Shown here: piece after piece, positions 6,851-12,704 of the stretch | Numbering within the stretch: position 1 is the stretch's first letter | Layout: the number at the start of each line of letters is the position of its first letter | From: Candidatus Sulfotelmatobacter sp. | GTDB lineage: Bacteria > Acidobacteriota > Terriglobia > Terriglobales > Acidobacteriaceae | Reading direction: 5' to 3' | Assembly: GCA_030045935.1 (NCBI GenBank) | Contig: JASIEN010000727.1 | Location: 1 to 13,388, forward strand | DNA length: 13,388 nt | The notes under the pieces: model-generated | Databases searched by the model: none | The model's input: only the letters and a program-made list of their open reading frames with translations | Told to the model about the DNA's origin: nothing | Translations under genes and position numbers: made by a program

Positions 6851-6882
6851 TGGGAACTTATTCAGCACTTGCGGTGTCGCGG

Positions 6883-7647
6883 TTATTTCGGTTGCTGCTG
6901 CGAAGCAGGCTGAGTCGCCGGCTTGGGAGCGGGCGCTTTGGGCGTCGACGCGGGTTTCGGTGTAGTTGCTGCTGGTGTTGGCGCGGGAACGCCAGACTGC
7001 ACGTTGTACGCATCGACGACAGCGCGGGTGATATCGCCGCTTTCGCCGTACCAGAGAATGGGGCTCTGCGGCCACGGATTCGAGGTGTCGACGATCATGG
7101 CGTAACCGTTGTCCTGGGCGTGCTTTACGATGACCGGTGCCATCTTTTGCAGGATGCGCTGGAACATGTCCTTCTGCTCGTTCTGCGCGTTTTCTTGTGC
7201 GTCCTGCACGTCGCGATCGAACGACTTTTTCTTGGTCTCGATTTGCTTGACCAAGGTGGCGCGGGCTTCTTCGTTCAGCTTGTCGCCCTGAGTTTGCAGC
7301 TGCTTCTGCAACGCCTCGAGTTCGTCGTTCTGCGACTTTAATTCGTTCTGCTTGGGCTCAAGCTTTTTGCGCAGGGCCTCCATGTCGCGCTGCCCCTCAT
7401 TGCAACCCAGCACGGCCTGCTCGATGTTGATGGTGCCGATCTTGGTGCCGGAACCGGTTGGAATCGCGGCAGGTGCGGCAGGAGAAGTCGCTGGCGCTGC
7501 CGCTGAAGACGACGGCGCAGCCGGCAAACCGTTGGTTGGGGTTGTGCTTCCGGCTTGAGCCGAAACGACGATGGGCAGTGTGGAGAGGGCCAGGCTGCCA
7601 ATCAGAAGGGCGCGCAAAATGGTGGAAGGCAGAAACTTGCTTTTCAT
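6883..7647 (-). CDS. OmpH/Skp-family periplasmic chaperone
   Basis: This encodes a secreted protein of 254 residues. A signal peptide (1-30, ending VVSA) is followed by an Ala/Pro/Ser-rich linker (33-66), the OmpH/Skp core (about 68-216) and a Pro/Ala/Lys-rich tail (218-254). The core starts with GTINIEQAVLGCNEGQRDME, the family's first strand and helix, then a long charged coiled coil (about 84-165, with QNELKSQNDELEALQKQLQ), and closes with YAMIVDTSN and the short strands that form the trimer body. Skp-like proteins hold unfolded outer-membrane proteins for BamA. The low-complexity extensions on both sides are longer than in E. coli Skp and might tether it or bind other envelope parts. It has its own strong promoter about 260 bp upstream and a terminator behind it. 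AAGGAG lies 14 nt before the ATG, an unusually wide spacing. Confidence 0.85.
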   Translation of the reverse strand: MKSKFLPSTILRALLIGSLALSTLPIVVSAQAGSTTPTNGLPAAPSSSAAAPATSPAAPAAIPTGSGTKIGTINIEQAVLGCNEGQRDMEALRKKLEPKQNELKSQNDELEALQKQLQTQGDKLNEEARATLVKQIETKKKSFDRDVQDAQENAQNEQKDMFQRILQKMAPVIVKHAQDNGYAMIVDTSNPWPQSPILWYGESGDITRAVVDAYNVQSGVPAPTPAATTPKPASTPKAPAPKPATQPASQQQPK

Positions 7648-7667
7648 CGGATCGATTTAAACTCCTT

Positions 7668-7708
7668 GGAACTTATCTTTGGAACCTATCCTTTTGAACT
7701 TATCCTTT
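7668..7708. repeat. Three tandem 13-14 bp repeats upstream of ompH
   Basis: On the plus strand the units are GGAACTTATCTTT (7668-7680), GGAACCTATCCTTT (7681-7694) and TGAACTTATCCTTT (7695-7708), with no gap between them. They lie 21-61 bp before the ompH start codon within the predicted leader. As RNA each reads roughly AAAGGATAAGTTCC, so each carries an AAGG/AAAGG motif resembling a weak ribosome binding core. They could be protein binding sites or a slippage-generated repeat. Confidence 0.75.
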
Positions 7709-7809
7709 AGGACCTGGGTTCCGGGAACGGTCTAGCCCAATTGGCAACGCTGTGCCGCAGATGCGAGGTTGCGAATTCCCCTGTACTCGATTTAATGCGG
7801 CGGCCACCC

Positions 7810-7893
7810 TTAGACGTTATCGGCGTACTCGACAACCAGCGTCACACGCCGGGGTTGCGGACGTGTCGTCCACCCCTGATCAGCTTTCTGCAT
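7810..7893 (-). CDS. Possible 27-residue leader peptide before ompH
   Basis: ATG (7893-7891) to TAA (7812-7810) gives 27 codons, starting about 10 nt after the predicted transcription start. The peptide begins MQKADQGW, continues with an Arg/Pro-rich stretch (TTRPQPRR) and ends VTLVVEYADNV. The end of the peptide looks like ordinary protein sequence, and the ORF fills the first third of the leader. Against it, the ribosome binding site is weak (GAGTGA about 8 nt upstream) and two RNA hairpins overlap its codons, so the reading frame could be chance. I do not recognise a family. Confidence 0.3.
   Translation of the reverse strand: MQKADQGWTTRPQPRRVTLVVEYADNV
7836..7876 (-). ncRNA. Two adjoining hairpins in the ompH leader
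   Basis: Hairpin one pairs GGGGT-GGACG with CGTCC-(GCA bulge)-ACCCC around an ACA loop (7876-7851), ten perfect pairs in two helices. Hairpin two pairs CCGGCGT with ACGCTGG around GTG (7852-7836), with one G-U. They share two bases, so they either stack closely or exclude each other at that edge. I know of no named RNA family with this shape; the call is of structure only. Confidence 0.35.
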
Positions 7894-7909
7894 GGTGTGG
7901 ATCACTCAA

Positions 7910-7938
7910 ATTATAGAGAGGCTGTGCGGGTGCGTCAA
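7910..7938 (-). promoter_or_regulatory. Near-consensus sigma70 promoter of ompH
   Basis: On the minus strand TTGACG (7938-7933) and TATAAT (7915-7910) are separated by exactly 17 bp: 11 of 12 consensus bases at ideal spacing, the best promoter in the window. It lies 53 bp past the stop codon of the upstream serine hydrolase gene, so ompH can be transcribed independently of it. Transcription should start near 7903. Confidence 0.8.
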
Positions 7939-7990
7939 ACGGAGAAGGTTTGAGAGCCTCAAAGGTGGAACCCAGCAGCCAGTGGCGCCC

Positions 7991-9403
7991 TTACTTGGCC
8001 GGTAATTTTTGGGCGACGAAAACCCGCAGAAGATTGTAGTTGAAGCCTGTGACGTGTCGCTGTGCGTCGCGGGTAAAGTGGACCATTGCCCAGTTTGAGC
8101 GATCGACAAAATCGTCTCCTCCAGTGGGATAGATCACACTCGTGTCACCAAACGACCAGGTTGCTTCGAGATAGTCGCCGCGGTCCTGAATGGTGAGGCT
8201 CGCGCTGGGGGCGTAGTAATTCTTGGGCATTTGAAACTGCCCGGTAAAGGCTGCGAGTTCTTGCGGCTGGGGGCGAAGGTAATTGATTTTTGGCGGCGTA
8301 GCGGCCTGGCCCAGTGCAATCGCAGAGATATCTGCCGAAACTACCTGCGCGACTGAAGAGTAGCTATTAGTAAGAATGGCGAGACACAAGTCATCATCCG
8401 GAAAGTACTCGAGGTCGGAGATGAAACCACGCAGGCGGCCGCCGACGCCTATTCCTTTGTGGCCGAAGGAATCGCGGTCCGTCCATCCGTAGGGGAAAAC
8501 GCCGCCGGGTTGCATGATTTTGGCAACAGAAGCGGGGCGCAATAATCCTCCGGAAAACACCGCGTGACTGAACTTACACAAGTCCGGGCCTGTTGAGACG
8601 AGAGAACCGGCCCCAATAGTGGAGGACCATCCGAGAAATGGTGTGTACCTCACACCAAGCAGGCCATCCGGTTCGGTACCGACGGCAAGATAAGGGATGA
8701 CGCGCCGGACGTCGCCTTGGTGGGTTGTCGAGTCGAGTCGTAAAACGTCGAAAATGTTGGCCTTCAGAAAGTCGCCGTAACTTTGACCTGCGACGTTTTC
8801 GATGATCAGTGCGAGCAGAGCGTAATCGGAGTTTGTGTAGCGCGCCTGAGAGCCAGGCTCAAAGTCTAGCGGTTTGTCTTTGAATAAAGCGACAATGTCT
8901 GCAGCGCTGTAAGGCCGACTATCTTCCTGATTCTCTACATTGGGGATGCCGGAGGTGTGCCGGAGGAGGTCTTCCAGGCTAATTTTCGTACCGTTTGGGT
9001 AATCGGACAGAAATCTTGAAACCGGATCGGCAGTGTTGAGTCGCCCGCGCTCCTCGAGAAGAAGAATCGCAGCAGCCGTGAATGCCTTGGAAATCGATGC
9101 GATGTGGAATCGGGTCTGCGGAGTATTTGCGACATCGAAGGCGGGATCGGCCTTACCATATCCTTTCTGATAGATCACTCGGTCGCGCTGAGAAAGGAAG
9201 ACGACCCCGCTGAAGTTGTTGGTTTCCGCGAAAGGGCGCAGGTAGGCATCGATGGCGGCTGCCCGGTCCGCTACAAGGGGACTCGAGATCGATTTCTTTT
9301 CTTGCGCGGTGAGCGATCCACTGAGAGCAATGAAGAAGATCGCAACCAATGTGCCTCTGCGAACAGCAATCCGGGCTGAACCTAACTGCAGCACTTTGGA
9401 CAT
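7991..9403 (-). CDS. Serine hydrolase, beta-lactamase/PBP4 (class C-like) family
   Basis: This encodes 470 residues: an N-terminal signal peptide (about 1-34, ending SGSLTAQ), a penicillin-binding/beta-lactamase-like domain (about 45-365) and a C-terminal beta-rich domain (about 375-470). The catalytic set is intact: S103-I-S-K106 (SxxK), Y189-T-N191 (YxN) and H315-K-G317 in the KTG position. HxG instead of KTG is usual in the esterase/D-aminopeptidase branch of the family, so antibiotic resistance is not implied. Likely substrates are peptidoglycan peptides, D-amino acid peptides or esters in the periplasm. AGAGGG lies 5 nt before the ATG. The gene starts 102 bp after bamA, in the same direction, with no obvious terminator between them, so it may be co-transcribed with bamA. 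I see no specific marker for substrate. Confidence 0.88.
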   Translation of the reverse strand: MSKVLQLGSARIAVRRGTLVAIFFIALSGSLTAQEKKSISSPLVADRAAAIDAYLRPFAETNNFSGVVFLSQRDRVIYQKGYGKADPAFDVANTPQTRFHIASISKAFTAAAILLLEERGRLNTADPVSRFLSDYPNGTKISLEDLLRHTSGIPNVENQEDSRPYSAADIVALFKDKPLDFEPGSQARYTNSDYALLALIIENVAGQSYGDFLKANIFDVLRLDSTTHQGDVRRVIPYLAVGTEPDGLLGVRYTPFLGWSSTIGAGSLVSTGPDLCKFSHAVFSGGLLRPASVAKIMQPGGVFPYGWTDRDSFGHKGIGVGGRLRGFISDLEYFPDDDLCLAILTNSYSSVAQVVSADISAIALGQAATPPKINYLRPQPQELAAFTGQFQMPKNYYAPSASLTIQDRGDYLEATWSFGDTSVIYPTGGDDFVDRSNWAMVHFTRDAQRHVTGFNYNLLRVFVAQKLPAK

Positions 9404-9505
9404 GGAAACCCTCTGGACCTCTGACTGTCACGCATCGCAAAGGTCACCGGCGCGGCAGATGGTCGATGTTCTCTATGTTGCCGGAGGCACACGACCTGCT
9501 TTTTC

Positions 9506-12346
9506 TCAGAACGTCGTGGCCACCGTAAACCGGAATGTCTTTCTCGGCTCGCGCAGCAGGAAGCTGGGCGAATAAGTCTCGCGGGCCAGCTGATAGGTGT
9601 AGGCCCCGGCGCCAGTCAGATAGCAACCGGTTGAGCTGCAGGTGTGCGGGAACATGTTGGGAGAGATGGGGATGGGCGGCGTCGCTGGATTATCGATCCG
9701 CAAGGGGTTGTAGGCCCAGTAAATGCGGAAAGGCGCATTGATGACGGGCAGAAACACTTGCAGTTCGAGTCCGGTCGACATCCGCGGCTTCCAGTTGGTC
9801 GTTCCCAAGACCTGCAGTTCCTGTGAAGGCGGCGGACTCAGCACGCTGCCGGGAGTGCAGGTATTGGCTGTCGCCGTTTGCAGAAGCGTGGGGCAGCCTA
9901 AAGGCGTGTTGACTACGTTCTCGTACTGCACGGAGGCGATCTGGAGTTGCGACTTGCGCAGAATAGGATCGATGCCCGTATCGACGAAGGGAGCCAGCGC
10001 CACCGGCCCCACGATTGTGATGCGGTATTCCACGTTGGTGAAGAGGGCAAAATCCCCACCCGGGAAGACAATCTGATCAACCGGAATGGGGATGGTGACC
10101 GGTCCGAGGCTGGGGTTTTGCGGATCTTTGGGCACCGGATGTCCGCTTGGGTCGGTCAGCGCGATCGATCCGGTATTGGGCAGGAAGGCTACGGGCGACA
10201 CGGAACGAACGTCGAAGCCGCGCAGATCGTTCTCGCCGCCCAGGTAAGAACGCTGGAATGGAGGGGCAACGAGGCCGCCAAAGCCAGTGATAAATGAGCC
10301 CTGAACATTGAAGCCGATGGCATTGCGCCTGTTCTGAACGGGAACAAAGCGCTTGTAGGAAACGACCGGGCGCACCGAGCGGATGGTGCCGCCCAGGCCC
10401 GCTAATTCGGTGCCCGCCGTGAATTGATATCCATGGTGCGGTGAGAGATAGCTGTCGAGAGTATTGACCGAATAGTTCGGGAATATTTTGCTGGTGATGA
10501 TTCCTTCGAGCGCGGTTGGGCCGGAGATTCCGCGGAAGGCAAGGTACTCGAAGAGATTTCTCGAGGCAGTGCTGAGGGTCTGCAAGGTAGAGCGGTCGAA
10601 CGAATAGGTGATTCCGACGCGCTTGAACGAGCGGTGCAACGGGTAGCTGAGAGATAGAGCAAAACCGGTACTGGACTGCGTGTAGTTCTGAAGGTTTTGC
10701 GCCACGGCGTTGGGCAGGTTCAGGTTCTGTCCGCTGAAAATGGAAAGCTGCCGCGCCTGGTCGTATTTGATCTTCGTATAGTAAACGTTAAAACCGAACT
10801 GCAGCGGACGGTCGAACATGTACGGCTGGGTGAATCCGAAGCGTATGCTGCGCGCCAGATTGCCCAGACTGGCCTGTATGGAAAGCGTTTCTCCCAAGCC
10901 AAGAAAATTGTTGGTGGCGTAGTTGATGCCCACGAACGCGCCCTCTAATCCGCTGACGCCGCCGTTGAGGCCGATGCTGTTCTTGCCTTTTTCGTGTACT
11001 TTCAAGGTGAGGTCGACCAGCCCGTCTTTTTCGTCCAGGGTACGGGTCGTGACGTTCGGGTCGTCGGGCTTCAACTGATCGAAGTAGCCCAACTGATTCA
11101 GGCGCAGAAGGCTCAACTCCCATAAGCGGGAGTTGTAAACGCCGCCTTCTTCGAGAATGATCTCTCGCCGGATTACCTTGTCCCGCGTGGTTGTATTCCC
11201 CTCAAATTCGATCCGGCGCACGTAGAACTGTTTGCCTTCGTCGACGTCGAACTCGAGGAAAATCTGCTTCTTGGCGTCGTCAAACCTGGTGTCGGGGACC
11301 GAGGTGAAATTGATATAGCCTGCTTCGCCGTAGGCTTTGCGGAGATTCTCCATGCCCTTGGCGATTTTTTCCTTGCTGAAGATGTCGCCATCTTTTATGG
11401 GGAAAAGGGCGCGCAGGAACTTGGTGTTGGTTACCGCTTTATTGTTCTTGAAAGTAATGCCGCCCAGCGTGTAGCGCTCGCCTTCTTCGATCGGCATGGT
11501 GATGTCTACCGCTTTGCCGGGACCACCTTGCAGCAGAGGAATGTGAGGGCCAGTGTGTCCGGTATCGTGAATTTGCGTTTTGGGTTCGCCTACGTTTGCT
11601 TTGAAATAACCACGGTTCTGATACTCGTTGCGGACACGCTCAGTGTCTTCATCCAGCTTGGTAGCATCGTAGGTGCGGGCGAAAATGTTCTCGAGGAAGA
11701 TAGAGTGGGGTATGCCAATGGGACGCAGGTTCTTCATGGCGTAGCGCAGGACGCGCGTCTTGACGTTCTTGTTTCCCTCGAAGCGAATCTTGCCCACTTT
11801 GACCTTGGGGCCTTCCTTGATAACAAAGGTGATGCTGACCTTGGCGGGCGGAATTTGGCGGATTTCGGTGCGGATGGTGGCGAACTGCCGGCCGTGTTCA
11901 GACAGCAGTTCTTTGATTGCGACTTCCGCTTTCTTGACCTTAGTGGGATCGTATTGGCTCTCTACCGACAGTCCGACCTTCGCTTCTTTGAAACGGTCGA
12001 GAACGTCGCTGGTAGAGACTGTGCTCAGGCCCACATAGTTGATTTCGAAGATGCTGGGTTTTTCTTTGACCTGGATGATCAGCCGCCAACCCTTGGGCGT
12101 CTGTTCGCGCATGAAGCGGATGTCGTCGAAGTAGCCGGTGTTCCATAGGGAGTTGAAGTCGCGCTCGAGGGCGGCGGGGTCGTAAATGTCGCCGACATGG
12201 GTGAAAATACGGGCCTTGATAGTTTCGGTAGGAATTCGGCGATTGCCCTGAACGTTGATTTCAGTAATGACGTCGCTTTGCGCGGTGGCGTTGGGGACGA
12301 GAAAAAGCAGCGTGGCGAGAGCAAGCGCGTAACCAAACCACTTCAT
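9506..12346 (-). CDS. bamA: Outer membrane protein assembly factor BamA
   Basis: BamA folds and inserts beta-barrel proteins into the outer membrane. With the start at ATG 12346 the protein has 946 residues: a signal peptide (MKWFGYALALATLLFLV, ending ATAQ), five POTRA domains (about 27-94, 97-178, 181-288, 291-371, 375-451) and a 16-strand barrel to the C-terminus. The lid-loop motif is GGENDLRGF (LRGF at 708-711, VRGF in most homologues). The last residues FRFTVATTF carry the terminal phenylalanine beta-signal. It is longer than E. coli BamA (about 810) because of an insert in POTRA3 (about 255-277), a Pro-rich loop after LRGF (about 722-760) and long late loops with two cysteine pairs (818/830 and 902/908). 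An in-frame GTG at 12421 with a good GAGG 7 nt upstream would add 25 residues; the signal peptide favours 12346. Confidence 0.93.
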   Translation of the reverse strand: MKWFGYALALATLLFLVPNATAQSDVITEINVQGNRRIPTETIKARIFTHVGDIYDPAALERDFNSLWNTGYFDDIRFMREQTPKGWRLIIQVKEKPSIFEINYVGLSTVSTSDVLDRFKEAKVGLSVESQYDPTKVKKAEVAIKELLSEHGRQFATIRTEIRQIPPAKVSITFVIKEGPKVKVGKIRFEGNKNVKTRVLRYAMKNLRPIGIPHSIFLENIFARTYDATKLDEDTERVRNEYQNRGYFKANVGEPKTQIHDTGHTGPHIPLLQGGPGKAVDITMPIEEGERYTLGGITFKNNKAVTNTKFLRALFPIKDGDIFSKEKIAKGMENLRKAYGEAGYINFTSVPDTRFDDAKKQIFLEFDVDEGKQFYVRRIEFEGNTTTRDKVIRREIILEEGGVYNSRLWELSLLRLNQLGYFDQLKPDDPNVTTRTLDEKDGLVDLTLKVHEKGKNSIGLNGGVSGLEGAFVGINYATNNFLGLGETLSIQASLGNLARSIRFGFTQPYMFDRPLQFGFNVYYTKIKYDQARQLSIFSGQNLNLPNAVAQNLQNYTQSSTGFALSLSYPLHRSFKRVGITYSFDRSTLQTLSTASRNLFEYLAFRGISGPTALEGIITSKIFPNYSVNTLDSYLSPHHGYQFTAGTELAGLGGTIRSVRPVVSYKRFVPVQNRRNAIGFNVQGSFITGFGGLVAPPFQRSYLGGENDLRGFDVRSVSPVAFLPNTGSIALTDPSGHPVPKDPQNPSLGPVTIPIPVDQIVFPGGDFALFTNVEYRITIVGPVALAPFVDTGIDPILRKSQLQIASVQYENVVNTPLGCPTLLQTATANTCTPGSVLSPPPSQELQVLGTTNWKPRMSTGLELQVFLPVINAPFRIYWAYNPLRIDNPATPPIPISPNMFPHTCSSTGCYLTGAGAYTYQLARETYSPSFLLREPRKTFRFTVATTF

Positions 12347-12404
12347 TCCATAGAAAAACCATGAAGATGAAGGAGATGGTAGGCTGCCAACGGCGCAATC
12401 ACGG

Positions 12405-12421
12405 TCGCTGCGCTCAGGCAC
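12405..12421. repeat. Repeat fragment at the alternative bamA start
   Basis: TCGCTGCGCTCA (12405-12416) is identical to 94-105 and continues AGGCAC. Read on the minus strand it forms the first codons of the longer bamA ORF (GTG CCT GAG CGC AGC GAC). It is most simply a fragment of the same interspersed repeat family. This weighs against the extra 25 residues being ancestral BamA sequence. Confidence 0.45.
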
Positions 12422-12489
12422 AGGACTACCTCGATGAAAGCGAAAATGAATCGCTACGACCTCAGCCTCTGGGATATGAGAAAACGCTC

Positions 12490-12519
12490 ATTATACGGTA
12501 GAAAAATGGAACGCGTCCA
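12490..12519 (-). promoter_or_regulatory. bamA promoter
   Basis: On the minus strand a perfect TATAAT (12495-12490) is preceded after 18 bp by TGGACG (12519-12514, four of six). Transcription would start near 12483, leaving a leader of about 62 nt to GTG 12421 or about 137 nt to ATG 12346. It lies between the oxidoreductase stop codon and bamA, so bamA does not depend on read-through. Confidence 0.6.
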
Positions 12520-12557
12520 AGTGCCACTCTTGTTGGTGGCTTATCTCCATCGATGGC

Positions 12558-12668
12558 GTCGTCCTGAGCGGAGCCGCTTTTCAGGCGGAGCGAAGGATCT
12601 CCTGCGAACCGTCCACTTGTTGGGAGATTCCTCGCCCGGCTGGCGGAGGCGCGGGGCTTCGGAATGAC
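12558..12668. repeat. Interspersed repeat of GTCCTGAGCG...GGAATGAC type
   Basis: This unit of about 111 bp begins GTCGTCCTGAGCG and ends TTCGGAATGAC. Internal GCGAAGGATCTCCTGC and GGGAGATTCCTCGCCC resemble the paired 'gaaggatct' and 'gaggaatct' modules that I recall from many Acidobacteriota intergenic regions. Its last 11 bases match 1713-1723 exactly. It sits between the molybdopterin oxidoreductase and bamA, upstream of the bamA promoter. The remaining spacer (12520-12557, 12669-12704) shows nothing I can name. The full copy here is the best preserved of the window. Confidence 0.65.
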
Positions 12669-12704
12669 GCCATTCAACCACATTGGGAATTACTGCTGCT
12701 TCCT

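Larger units (their letters stand above)
7648..7909 (-). promoter_or_regulatory. Long ompH leader with hairpins and tandem repeats
   Basis: This is the predicted untranslated leader between the promoter at 7938-7910 and the ompH ATG, about 255 nt. It holds, in order of transcription, a 27-codon ORF (7893-7810), a nested hairpin (7876-7851), a second hairpin (7852-7836), the small palindrome GTTCC-C-GGAAC and three imperfect tandem repeats of TGGAACTTATCCTTT on the plus strand (7668-7680, 7681-7694, 7695-7708). No T-run terminator occurs before ompH. A regulatory RNA leader, a small gene, or both would explain the length. I recognise no known riboswitch class. Confidence 0.45.

Noticed and set aside
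7949..7963. TTTGAG-AGC-CTCAAA inverted repeat after the serine hydrolase gene
   Set aside because: It is too short and AT-rich to be a convincing terminator, and no T run follows on the minus strand. It abuts the ompH -35 region and could be an operator, but nothing supports that further.
11528..12148. Plus-strand ORF of 206 codons
   Set aside because: It is antisense to the POTRA region of bamA and shows no start signal or family.
12434..12667. Plus-strand ORF of 77 codons between the oxidoreductase and bamA
   Set aside because: It spans the bamA promoter and the 12558-12668 repeat and lacks a recognisable domain.
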